From the NCBI GenBank assembly GCA_947628265.1, contig CANQZF010000059.1, positions 1 to 9,338 on the forward strand: 9,338 nucleotides of DNA. The letters are read 5' to 3'. Source of the DNA: an uncultured Oscillospiraceae bacterium. GTDB taxonomy: Bacteria; Bacillota; Clostridia; Oscillospirales; Oscillospiraceae. Under the pieces are notes generated by a model that saw only the letters and a program-made list of their open reading frames with translations, was not told the DNA's origin and ran no database searches. A program made the position numbers and the translations under genes. This document shows positions 1 to 6,065 of the stretch, piece by piece; the stretch's first letter is position 1; each line of letters starts with the position of its first letter.

Positions 1-239
1 TCACGCTCCTCCACGAGCTCACCCACTGCCGGTGTCACGACCTGCTTTTCCGGGCCCTGGCGCTGTGGGTGAACGTGCTGCACTGGTTCGATCCGTTGAT
101 ATGGGCCGCCGTGGGCTGGGCGGAGCGGGACATGGAGCTTGCCTGTGACGGCGTCGTTCTGGGGCTTCTGACGCCGGAGGAATACGCGGACTACGGACGG
201 ACGCTTTTCACGCTGTCCGCCGGTGAGATAAAGAATTAG
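1..239 (+). CDS. M56 (BlaR1/MecR1-like) zinc metallopeptidase, 3' part only, ending right after the catalytic domain
   Basis: The reading frame starts at base 3 and its 5' end lies outside the window. The first visible residues contain HELTH (bases 12-26), the HExxH zinc-binding and catalytic motif of M56 peptidases. It is followed by the family-typical NVLHWFDPLIW stretch, which borders a membrane helix, and by RDMELACD (about bases 126-149), where the third zinc ligand of the family is expected. In BlaR1/MecR1-type receptors this cytoplasmic protease domain is activated through an extracytoplasmic sensor and leads to loss of a BlaI-type repressor; here the ligand is unknown. The frame ends at TAG (237-239) shortly after an EEYADYGRTLF segment. 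In the usual family the chain continues into a fourth membrane helix and a sensor domain. That continuation appears in the next ORF, in another frame, so this gene is either split into two polypeptides or frameshifted. A blaI-like repressor gene would be expected upstream, outside the window. Confidence 0.85.
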   Translation, partial: TLLHELTHCRCHDLLFRALALWVNVLHWFDPLIWAAVGWAERDMELACDGVVLGLLTPEEYADYGRTLFTLSAGEIKN

Positions 240-243
240 GAGG
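238..243 (+). promoter_or_regulatory. AGGAGG ribosome binding site overlapping the M56 stop codon
   Basis: A perfect AGGAGG lies 6 bases upstream of the ATG at 250 and shares bases with the TAG stop (237-239) of the preceding M56 frame. This arrangement fits termination-coupled reinitiation. It argues that the downstream ORF is really translated as a separate polypeptide and is not only a dead frameshift remnant. Confidence 0.75.
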
Positions 244-249
244 ACATCT

Positions 250-1107
250 ATGAATCCCAACATTCCGAAAACCCCCTTTTCCCTGACCTTCCGGCCACGA
301 AAGGGTCTTCTGTCGGCCAGGATCCGGGCTGTCACGGAGGCCGGAAGAAGGCGGCGGAGCAGCCTTCCGGCGGTGGGGCTTCTCCTGCTCATCCTACTGC
401 TGGGCGTAAACCTCGTCTCCTGCGCCACGCCGAAGACGGAGCCGTCCGCCGATCCAGTAGAACCGTCCTCCGACCTAGTAGAGCCCTCCTCCGATCCAGT
501 AGAGCCTTCCGCCGATCCTGTAGTGCCTTCCGCCGATCCTGTAGTGCCTTCCGCCATCGCCGCGGTGCTGGCCGGTGAGAAGGAATTCTACAGCGGCGTC
601 TACGGCGGGTTTCTGGACCTTGCCCATCTGTCCCGGGCCGAGATCCCGGACTACCCGGAGATCGAGACGGATTTCCCCTGCTATATAAGCCAGTTCGCGG
701 TGGCGGACCTGGATGGGGATGGGACGCCGGAGGCCCTTTTGACACTCGCTTTTGACACGTATGACGCCAGTCGTACCGCTGTCTTTCACGAGCGAGACGG
801 AGTGGTCTATGTCTATGTGACAAATTTTAGGTCCCTGCACCCCGACAGTATCTACACCGACGGGACCGTTATAGGGTCCGGCGCCTCCTATCTTCACTAT
901 ATATGCAAGATCACCTCCTTCACGGATGACGGCGAGCCTGTCTTTGAAGAGATAGCGACGCTTGACGGCTCCGATTGGTCCATCAACGGTAAGGTCTACG
1001 CCTCCGAAAGTAAATTCCTGACGGCGGAGAGCGAATTTTTGGAGGGCAAAACGCTTGTGAAGTGGTACCCTTACGCAGGCGCGGACTTTTCACAGTATTT
1101 CGGTTAA
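250..1107 (+). CDS. Membrane-anchored or lipoprotein sensor domain; resembles the detached C-terminal half of the M56 receptor
   Basis: 285 aa. Residues 11-35 (PFSLTFRPRKG followed by LLSARIRAV) are an arginine-rich juxtamembrane segment resembling the piece of M56 receptors between the protease domain and membrane helix 4 (family pattern roughly: F, then K, then xRIxxV). Residues 39-57 form one hydrophobic helix ending in LVSC (C58), a plausible lipobox, so the mature protein could be lipid-anchored or simply a single-pass protein. Residues 64-102 are a Pro/Ser/Asp/Val stalk of 7-residue repeats. The rest (about 103-285) is an extracytoplasmic domain with an FAVADLDGDGTPEALL segment, a DxDxDG calcium-loop-like motif seen in FG-GAP/VCBS-type and many Clostridia lipoprotein domains. 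The start ATG has a perfect AGGAGG at 6 bases. It lies 10 bases after the M56 stop, presumably in the same operon. The ligand is unknown. The alternative is an ordinary lipoprotein unrelated to the M56 gene, but the juxtamembrane similarity argues against that. Confidence 0.72.
   Translation: MNPNIPKTPFSLTFRPRKGLLSARIRAVTEAGRRRRSSLPAVGLLLLILLLGVNLVSCATPKTEPSADPVEPSSDLVEPSSDPVEPSADPVVPSADPVVPSAIAAVLAGEKEFYSGVYGGFLDLAHLSRAEIPDYPEIETDFPCYISQFAVADLDGDGTPEALLTLAFDTYDASRTAVFHERDGVVYVYVTNFRSLHPDSIYTDGTVIGSGASYLHYICKITSFTDDGEPVFEEIATLDGSDWSINGKVYASESKFLTAESEFLEGKTLVKWYPYAGADFSQYFG
439..555 (+). repeat. Five tandem 21-bp coding repeats plus a partial sixth (stalk)
   Basis: In-frame tandem units of 21 bp start at 439, 460, 481, 502 and 523, with a truncated unit at 544. 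They encode EPSADPV, EPSSDLV, EPSSDPV, EPSADPV, VPSADPV and VPSA. The last two full units are nearly identical in DNA, which suggests recent unit duplication. In the protein they form a proline-rich acidic spacer between the membrane anchor and the folded outer domain. Length variation by slippage is likely. Confidence 0.9.
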
Positions 1108-1118
1108 AGCTTTTGCTC

Positions 1119-1154
1119 AAAAGGCCTCTCGGCGGACAGCCGGGAGGCCTTTTT
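1119..1154. terminator. Bidirectional intrinsic terminator between the sensor ORF and spoIVA
   Basis: An 11-bp stem is formed by 1122-1132 and 1140-1150 (one G-U pair, 7-base loop). It is followed by five T on the + strand (1150-1154), and on the - strand by a T run complementary to the A run at 1119-1122. It sits 14 bases after the stop of the + strand gene and just beyond the spoIVA stop, so it can end both convergent transcripts. Confidence 0.9.
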
Positions 1155-1156
1155 CG

Positions 1157-2635
1157 TCACAAAATGAAGCAAATAAGGCCGCTGCAGCCGTCGTTGACGA
1201 TCCTGGTCACGGTTCCCCTGAGCTTCGTCTGGACCTCCGGGGGCATCTTGCGGATCTTGGTCTGGAGGCCCTCCGCCGCGATCTCGTGGAGGGATTTCCC
1301 GAAGAGGTTGGACTCCCAGATCTTCCCTGTGTCCCCCTCGAATTCCTGTAGGAGGAAGTTGATCACGTCCTCACTGGAGCGCTCCCCGCCCACCGCCGGG
1401 GAGACCTCCGTCACCGTGTCCACGGCGATCATGTGGATGGAGGGGGCGTTGGCCTTCAGGCGCACGGAGTATTTCCCGGCGCGTTTCACGATCTCCGGCT
1501 CCTGGAGGGTGAGCTCGGAGATGTCCGGCATCACCACGCCGTAGCCCCGCTCCCGCACCTCCGTAAGGGCGGCGGAGACCTTGTCGTACTCGGCCTTGAC
1601 CTTCCCCAGGTCCTTCAAAAGCGCGATGAGGTCCCCGTCGTCCCCGATGTGGAAGCCCGACATCTCCCCCACCGTCTCATAAAAGAGGGTCCGGGGCATG
1701 GAAAGCTCCACCGATGCCGTGCCCGTGCCCATATCCACGCTTTTGAGGGCGGCGGAGCTGACCTGGTCGCAGGCGGAGAGCCTTCCCACCAGCTTATCTA
1801 AGTCCCGGATGAGCACGGTCTCCTCCCCGCCCTCCCGGAGGGCCTGGTAGACGGCCTCCTTGATGGGATTATCCTTTTCCAGCGCCCCCAGCCACGCCGG
1901 GAGGTAGACGCCGATCTCATAGACCGGGAACTGGGCCAAGACTGCCCGGATGATCTCCGTCACGTCCTGGGCCGAGAGGGTCATGCAGTTCACCGCAAGG
2001 CACGAGACGCCGTACGCCTCCGAAAGGGCGTCCCGCAGGGCCGCCGTCTCCTCATTTTCCGGGTGTGCGGAATTGAGGAGGAGGACAAAGGGCTTGCCCA
2101 GCTCCTGGAGCTCCTTTACTACCCGCGCCTCCGCCTCCACGTAGGCCTCCCGTGGAAGGTCCGTCACCGACCCGTCCGTGGTCACGGCAAGGCCGATGGT
2201 GGAGTGCTCCGCGATGACCTTCCGGGTGCCGATCTCGGCGGCGCGGCGCATGGGGATCTCCTCCTCAAACCAGGGGGTGGTGACCATGCGCTCCGCGCCG
2301 TTTTCCGTGTCGCCCAGGGCCCCCTCCACCATGTAGCCCACGCAGTCCACGAGCCGGACGCTGATGGCGGTCTTGTCATCCAGGGCCACGCTGACGGCCT
2401 CCTCCGGGACGAATTTGGGCTCCGCCGTCATGATGGTCCTGCCGGATCCGGACTGGGGCAGCTCATCCCGGGCCCGCTCGCGCATGTAGACGTTCTCGAT
2501 CTTCGGGATGACCATGGTCTCCATGAAGCGCTTAATGAAGGTGGATTTGCCCGTGCGCACCGGGCCCACCACGCCAAGGTATATGTCACCGCCCGTTCTA
2601 CGGGCTATATCCTCATACAAAGTTTCGTTTTCCAA
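1157..2635 (-). CDS. spoIVA: Stage IV sporulation protein A, spore coat morphogenetic ATPase
   Basis: 492 aa from the chosen start, the same length as B. subtilis SpoIVA. SpoIVA is made in the mother cell, binds the forespore outer membrane, hydrolyses ATP and polymerises into the basal layer on which the coat is built; it is also tied to cortex formation. The N-terminal segment ARRTGGDIYLGVVGPVRTGK, continuing ST, includes the Walker A (GPVRTGKST, residues 24-32, K30). DELPQS (58-63), EPKFVP (72-77) and the Walker B-like VRLVDCVGY (93-101) follow. The C-terminus ends in a short glycine-bearing hydrophobic tail (GLICFIL) comparable to the membrane-targeting end of the family. Start: TTG at 2635 has AAGGGGG at 8 bases and gives an N-terminus that aligns with B. 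subtilis. ATG at 2641 would sit only 2 bases from that site, and TTG at 2662 has no good site. Oddity: the position matching Thr71 of B. subtilis (the T70/T71 pair needed for ATP hydrolysis) is Ala here (IMTAEP). The gene is monocistronic in the window, behind a sigma-E-like promoter. Confidence 0.98.
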   Translation of the reverse strand: MENETLYEDIARRTGGDIYLGVVGPVRTGKSTFIKRFMETMVIPKIENVYMRERARDELPQSGSGRTIMTAEPKFVPEEAVSVALDDKTAISVRLVDCVGYMVEGALGDTENGAERMVTTPWFEEEIPMRRAAEIGTRKVIAEHSTIGLAVTTDGSVTDLPREAYVEAEARVVKELQELGKPFVLLLNSAHPENEETAALRDALSEAYGVSCLAVNCMTLSAQDVTEIIRAVLAQFPVYEIGVYLPAWLGALEKDNPIKEAVYQALREGGEETVLIRDLDKLVGRLSACDQVSSAALKSVDMGTGTASVELSMPRTLFYETVGEMSGFHIGDDGDLIALLKDLGKVKAEYDKVSAALTEVRERGYGVVMPDISELTLQEPEIVKRAGKYSVRLKANAPSIHMIAVDTVTEVSPAVGGERSSEDVINFLLQEFEGDTGKIWESNLFGKSLHEIAAEGLQTKIRKMPPEVQTKLRGTVTRIVNDGCSGLICFIL

Positions 2636-2643
2636 GCTCATTT

Positions 2644-2650
2644 CCCCCTT
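2644..2650 (-). promoter_or_regulatory. spoIVA ribosome binding site that decides the TTG start
   Basis: AAGGGGG on the - strand lies 8 bases before the TTG at 2635 but only 2 bases before the ATG at 2641. The spacing favours TTG as initiator and yields a protein collinear with the B. subtilis N-terminus. Confidence 0.7.
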
Positions 2651-2682
2651 ACAGATTTCCAAAATAATCCGCGGTCTAGAGT

Positions 2683-2711
2683 ATTCTATGGGACAGGGAC
2701 CGGGGTTATGA
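2683..2711 (-). promoter_or_regulatory. Putative sigma-E promoter of spoIVA
   Basis: On the - strand a -35-like TCATAAC (2705-2711) and a -10-like CATAGAAT (2683-2690) are separated by 14 bases. The known sigma-E consensus is close to kmATATT, 13-15 bases, CATACAnT; the -10 differs at one defined position. The start point would lie about 40 bases upstream of the TTG. spoIVA is a known sigma-E regulon gene in spore formers, which supports the reading; no good sigma-A promoter was seen here. Confidence 0.6.
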
Positions 2712-2762
2712 CAGCTTGTGCGGGTATGCCCTTCTCATGAAAAGAAAATGTAAAAATACCTC

Positions 2763-2791
2763 TTGACACATCATACTATGTGATGTATAGT
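2763..2791 (+). promoter_or_regulatory. Sigma-A promoter of the padR operon
   Basis: TTGACA (2763-2768), 17-base spacer, TATAGT (2786-2791): a perfect -35 and a -10 with one mismatch. It is followed by AGGAGGTG (2802-2809) and the TTG start at 2816, giving a short leader. Two palindromes overlap the spacer and -10, so repression by promoter occlusion is likely. Confidence 0.88.
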
Positions 2792-2793
2792 AT
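2768..2793 (+). promoter_or_regulatory. Overlapping palindromes in the padR promoter, probable PadR operator
   Basis: Two inverted repeats share this segment: ACATCA (2768-2773) with TGATGT (2781-2786), and ATACTAT (2773-2779) with ATAGTAT (2787-2793), each around a 7-base centre. They cover the end of the -35, the whole spacer and the -10. PadR-family regulators usually bind such dyads in their own promoters, so autoregulation is inferred. Confidence 0.65.
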
Positions 2794-2815
2794 TATGCGA
2801 CAGGAGGTGTAAAGC

Positions 2816-3139
2816 TTGGATATTCAACTGCGCCGGGGGATCCTGGAGGTCTGCGTCCTCAAGGCGCTCACCGGGGGCGAGTCCTACGGGTATCAGATCA
2901 TCAAGGACATATCGCCCTTCGTTGCCATGAGCGAATCGACGCTGTACCCCATCTTAAAACGGCTGGAGTCGGCGGGGGCTCTGACGGTGACAAGCCGGGA
3001 GCACAACGGGCGGCTCCGAAAATACTACTCCATCACACCCGTGGGGCTCGGGCGTATCGGCGCCTTTCTCACGGAGTGGGAGGAGGTCAAACGGGCATAC
3101 GATTATATAAAGGGGGATCAGGTAAATGACAAAGGCTGA
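2816..3139 (+). CDS. PadR family transcriptional regulator
   Basis: 107 aa, the usual size of the short (PadR-s2) subgroup with a winged helix-turn-helix and a short C-terminal dimerisation helix. Visible family motifs are LRRGILEVCVLKAL (residues 5-18), GESYGYQI (21-28), the recognition helix SESTLYPILKRLE (39-51) and the wing GRLRKYYSITPVG (65-77). Such regulators repress their own operon and respond to small ligands or to a partner protein. The start is TTG at 2816 with AGGAGG at 8 bases. The 3' end overlaps the next gene by 14 bases, so the two are translationally coupled; PadR followed by a HAAS-domain protein is a recurrent arrangement in Firmicutes. It probably represses itself through the palindromes at 2768-2793. 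The inducing signal is unknown. Confidence 0.95.
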   Translation: MDIQLRRGILEVCVLKALTGGESYGYQIIKDISPFVAMSESTLYPILKRLESAGALTVTSREHNGRLRKYYSITPVGLGRIGAFLTEWEEVKRAYDYIKGDQVNDKG

Positions 3140-4217
3140 ATTTTTAGATAAGCTCTGCCAGGGGCTGCGCTTCCAGTCAGACCCGGAGGAGATACAAAAG
3201 ACCGTGAATTTTTACGCCGAGGCCATCGACGACCGGATAGAGGACGGCATGACCGAAGAGGAGGCCGTGGAGGCCATGGGCAGCATCGACGAGATCGTGG
3301 CGGAGATGCGCGCCTCCTGGCGTTCGGGAGGCGAGGACAGCCGCGAGGGCGGGAGCGCCACGTCCCGGGAGGAGAATAAACGCGTCCTTTCCGCCGCCGT
3401 GGTGCGGAGGATCGACGTATTCGACACCTCCGGGGACATTGACATTCTCCCCTCGCCCGACGGGGAGATACACATCGAGCACACCGCCTCTGACCGCTGG
3501 CACTACGACATCTCCGGGGAGGAGACGGTCACCGTACGGCGGATAAAAAATGACCCCGGGGAGGACACCGTGAGCTTCGACATCTTTGGCCGGAAATTCT
3601 CCGTGACCATCCCCAATTTCAACAGGGCCTTCTCCGACGAGCTGCGCCTAAAGCTCCTCCTGCCGGCGGGGTCCTCCGTGGCTGTCAACGTGAACGCCGC
3701 CTCCGGGGATGTGGAATGCCGGGAGGTCGCCCTGGACGGGCTCAACGTGAAGCTGGCGGACGGGGACGTGACGGTGGAGAACGTCACCGCTGTGGGGAAG
3801 ATAAGCCTCAACACCGCCTCGGGCGATATGGAGCTTCGCGGCCTCTCCGCCCCGGAGATCAGCGTCAATTCCGCCTCCGGGGACCTGGACCTGGGCGACG
3901 TAAAGACCGCCTCCCTGTCCCTGCGGTCCGTCAGCGGCGACGTGGACGGGCAGGAGATCGCCGTCACGGAAAAGCTCAACGCCACCGCCGTCAGCGGGGA
4001 CATCACCCTCGCGCTCTGCGTCCCCTGCTTAAGCGTCCAGCTGGACGCCGTCAGCGGCGACGTGGAGCTCCAACTCCCCGGGTCCGACAGCCTCTACACG
4101 GTGGTCACCAGGTCCAATTCCGGGGACGCGCGCGTCTCGGGCCAGGCCCTGAACGGCCCCAACATGGTCCGGGTCAAGACCATGTCCGGGGACATCGACG
4201 TGAATTTTCATTCATAA
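3126..4217 (+). CDS. HAAS (DUF1700-type) + DUF4097 beta-strand repeat protein
   Basis: 363 aa. Residues 1-65 form a helical HAAS/DUF1700-like domain (MTKAEFLDKLCQGL start, FYAEAIDDRIEDGMTEEEAV, then MGSIDEIVAEM), commonly encoded right after padR. From about residue 95 comes a DUF4097 beta-repeat domain with the S/D-G-D signature at residues 102, 193, 212, 232, 251, 270, 290, 310, 332 and 354. From 193 on the period is 19-22 residues, as expected for a right-handed beta-helix/solenoid with one turn per repeat. No signal peptide or membrane helix is visible in any part, although many HAAS proteins carry membrane helices, so this one is probably cytoplasmic or bound to a membrane partner. The start ATG lies inside the 3' end of padR; GGGGG at 3112-3116 precedes it by 9 bases. 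The family has no settled biochemical role; an envelope-stress or PadR-partner function is inference. Confidence 0.93.
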   Translation: MTKAEFLDKLCQGLRFQSDPEEIQKTVNFYAEAIDDRIEDGMTEEEAVEAMGSIDEIVAEMRASWRSGGEDSREGGSATSREENKRVLSAAVVRRIDVFDTSGDIDILPSPDGEIHIEHTASDRWHYDISGEETVTVRRIKNDPGEDTVSFDIFGRKFSVTIPNFNRAFSDELRLKLLLPAGSSVAVNVNAASGDVECREVALDGLNVKLADGDVTVENVTAVGKISLNTASGDMELRGLSAPEISVNSASGDLDLGDVKTASLSLRSVSGDVDGQEIAVTEKLNATAVSGDITLALCVPCLSVQLDAVSGDVELQLPGSDSLYTVVTRSNSGDARVSGQALNGPNMVRVKTMSGDIDVNFHS

Positions 4218-4232
4218 AAAGAGGGGTTACTG

Positions 4233-5447
4233 ATGAACTTTAAAATCATTGGTCTTGTGATATTTGCCGTCACGTTCCTCTATGAGCTCCTTTTGGCGTT
4301 CCTCGACTGGAGCTCCAAGGACAACCCCACGCCGGAAAACGTCCGGGACGTGTACGACGGGGAGAAATATAAAAAGTGGCTCTCCTACCACGGGGAGACC
4401 TGCGCCGCAGACCTTGTGAACACCGTGGCCGGCTTTGTCATCTACCTGGCGCTTCTGGGCTTTGACGTCCTTCCGAAGATCGCGCCCTCCGGGAACGTGT
4501 ACCTGGCGGCTATCGAGGTTTTGCTCTTCGTGCTGACCCTGGACGCCCTGACAGGAGGCGTTTACGGCTACGTAAACAGCATGGTCATCGACGAGAAGTA
4601 CGGCTTCAACAAGCGCACCGTGAAGACCTTCCTTGTGGACCAGCTCAAGTCCTACCTCATCTCCGTTGTCCTCACCGTGGGGCTGGTGTGCCTCTTTATC
4701 CTCATCTATGAGGCCCTGGGGGACTGGACGCTGCTGCTCTTCTCCGGCATCATGGCGGCGATTTTATTGGGGATTTCGGCGCTCTACCCGTTCTTTTCGA
4801 AGATTTACAATAAGTTTACGCCCCTGCCTGACGGGGAGCTCCGGGAGAAGCTGACGGCGCTGCTTACAAAAAACGGCTACACCGTCCGTGAGATCCAGGT
4901 CATGGACGGCTCCAGGCGGGACTCCCGGGCCAACGCCTATTTCTCCGGCTTCGGGAAGACCAAGACCATCGTCCTCTACGACACCCTCATCGACACCATG
5001 ACCCCCGACGAGATCGTGGCGGTCTTCGCCCACGAGCTGGGCCACGGGCTCCACAAGGACACTTTGAAAAACGCCCCCATCGCCGTCTTGCAGGTGGTGT
5101 TCATCGTCGTCGCCATCTGGCTGACGGTGCGCACCGGGGCCATCTACCCGGACTTCGGCTTCGCGGGGGTGAATTACGGCTTCGCCTACGTGCTGGCCTC
5201 GGTCATAGAGCTTCCGCTTATCATGCCCCTCTTCTCCCTGGTATCCAACGCCGTAACCCGCCGCGCCGAGTACCGGGCCGACGCCCACGCCGTGGAGGAG
5301 GGGTACGGAAAGGAGCTGGTCTCGGCCCTCAAGAAGCTCAGCGGCGACAGCCTCTCCAACCTCGCCCCCTCCCCGCTTCTCGTGAAGCTCTACTACTCCC
5401 ACCCCACCCTGAGCCAGCGCATCGCGGCCATCGAGCGGGCGATGTGA
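4233..5447 (+). CDS. M48 family metallopeptidase, Ste24/CAAX-protease type membrane protein
   Basis: 404 aa integral membrane zinc protease. Membrane helices are seen near residues 4-24, 62-80, 88-106, 141-160, 166-186, 281-299 and 315-338. The catalytic motif HELGH is at 267-271, and the third zinc ligand is expected in RRAEYRADAHA (E346). Other family marks are SRANAYFSGFG (231-241), where the substrate strand binds, and YYSHPTLSQRI (387-397) near the C-terminus. Eukaryotic Ste24 cleaves prenylated CAAX proteins; bacterial relatives are thought to act on membrane proteins and in envelope quality control, and the substrate here is unknown. It begins 15 bases after the DUF4097 stop behind GAGGGG, so it is the third gene of the padR operon, and a terminator follows. 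Both zinc motifs are intact, so it should be active. Confidence 0.95.
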   Translation: MNFKIIGLVIFAVTFLYELLLAFLDWSSKDNPTPENVRDVYDGEKYKKWLSYHGETCAADLVNTVAGFVIYLALLGFDVLPKIAPSGNVYLAAIEVLLFVLTLDALTGGVYGYVNSMVIDEKYGFNKRTVKTFLVDQLKSYLISVVLTVGLVCLFILIYEALGDWTLLLFSGIMAAILLGISALYPFFSKIYNKFTPLPDGELREKLTALLTKNGYTVREIQVMDGSRRDSRANAYFSGFGKTKTIVLYDTLIDTMTPDEIVAVFAHELGHGLHKDTLKNAPIAVLQVVFIVVAIWLTVRTGAIYPDFGFAGVNYGFAYVLASVIELPLIMPLFSLVSNAVTRRAEYRADAHAVEEGYGKELVSALKKLSGDSLSNLAPSPLLVKLYYSHPTLSQRIAAIERAM

Positions 5448-5466
5448 AGCGCAAGATACAATATTA

Positions 5467-5495
5467 CCCCGCCTCCTTGATAGAGGCGGGGTTTT
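5467..5495 (+). terminator. Intrinsic terminator of the padR operon
   Basis: A perfect 9-bp GC-rich stem, 5467-5475 (CCCCGCCTC) with 5483-5491, around a 7-base loop, is followed by four T (5492-5495), 20 bases after the M48 stop. Read on the - strand it lacks a clear T run (TAATATT), so it may only weakly stop the convergent XRE transcript. Confidence 0.88.
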
Positions 5496-5501
5496 GCGTG
5501 A

Positions 5502-5708
5502 TTAGAAGAAAAATAGCTCCTCGAATTTCTTATCGAGGGCAATGCACAAGATGAGCGCCAGCTTCGCTGTGGGGTTGAACTGCCCCGTCTCGATGGAGCT
5601 AATGGTATTGCGCGAAACGCCCACCATATCCGCCAGCTGCTGTTGGGAAAGCCCCCGCTCCCCCCGGGCCTCCTTCAGGCGGTTTTTTAAGATCAGTCTG
5701 TCGTCCAT
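5502..5708 (-). CDS. Small XRE family transcriptional regulator
   Basis: 68 aa, almost entirely a Cro/C1-type helix-turn-helix domain. Residues about 20-41 (LSQQQLADMVGVSRNTISSIE) hold the scaffold and recognition helices, followed by TGQFNPT and the fourth and fifth helices. The length matches the YozG-like group of small XRE proteins often encoded beside short membrane proteins. It ends with a Phe-rich tail, EELFFF. GGAGAG precedes the ATG by 6 bases. It is the last gene of a three-gene operon with two DUF6442 membrane proteins, 23 bases after the second. It is the natural candidate to bind the paired palindromes at the operon promoter (6415-6467), inferred from position only. How the membrane proteins would modulate it is unknown. 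Confidence 0.93.
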   Translation of the reverse strand: MDDRLILKNRLKEARGERGLSQQQLADMVGVSRNTISSIETGQFNPTAKLALILCIALDKKFEELFFF

Positions 5709-5731
5709 AGTTCTCTCCGTTTGCCTCGACC

Positions 5732-6052
5732 TCAGATGAAAAGAGAGAGGATATATCCCGCCGCCGCGAGCACCACCGCAAACGAGGCGATCACCGCGAT
5801 GACAAGGCGCGATTTTTGAGGGCGCAGCTTATACTCGGCCCAATTCAGCGCCACTGAGCCCACGAAAATTATGGCCAGAAATCCAAGATTAAGATTCTTT
5901 TTGACAAAAAGCTCCACGAGAAAGAACACAAATGACAAAATCTGCACTACCGCCATCCCTCTTTGCAGGTATGTCTTTCTCATCTCCGCGCCGTATGGGT
6001 CGCTCATTTTAAATTCGCCCTTGCTTTTTTTCAAAATTTCTTCCTTGTCCAT
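5732..6052 (-). CDS. DUF6442-type small membrane protein, copy 2
   Basis: 106 aa. It begins with MDKEEILKKSKGEFK, the charged N-terminus typical of this family, followed by three hydrophobic segments at about 33-50, 55-70 and 83-105 and a basic loop (YKLRPQKSR, 74-82). It is a paralogue of the gene just upstream (6066-6395): same N-terminal motif and same three-helix layout, but diverged membrane segments. The ATG has GGAGGGG at 5 bases. Only 13 bases separate it from the upstream gene and 23 from the XRE gene downstream, so all three are one transcription unit. No enzyme motif is seen; a role as signal input or partner for the XRE regulator is inference. Confidence 0.82.
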   Translation of the reverse strand: MDKEEILKKSKGEFKMSDPYGAEMRKTYLQRGMAVVQILSFVFFLVELFVKKNLNLGFLAIIFVGSVALNWAEYKLRPQKSRLVIAVIASFAVVLAAAGYILSLFI

Positions 6053-6065
6053 AGTTCCCCTCCGT

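Noticed and set aside
439..555. CRISPR-like or iteron-type repeat array
   Set aside because: The units are contiguous, in frame, 21 bp long and have no spacers; they encode a protein stalk.
389..897. Open frames on the - strand across the sensor gene, with repeated basic heptads or GGRHYRI-type repeats
   Set aside because: They mirror the 21-bp repeats of the + strand gene, lack ribosome sites and have low-complexity products with no recognisable family.
2636..2662. Longer SpoIVA starting at TTG 2662 or ATG 2641
   Set aside because: The upstream TTG has no ribosome site; the ATG is 2 bases from AAGGGGG. TTG 2635 has ideal spacing and matches the B. subtilis N-terminus and length.
3716..4243. 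Arginine/glycine-rich open frame overlapping the DUF4097 gene
   Set aside because: It is a frame-shifted reading of GC-rich SGD repeat codons with low-complexity sequence and no start signal.
5467..5491. Terminator also serving the convergent XRE operon
   Set aside because: Perfect stem, but the - strand side is followed by TAATATT rather than a T run, so I do not claim bidirectional function.
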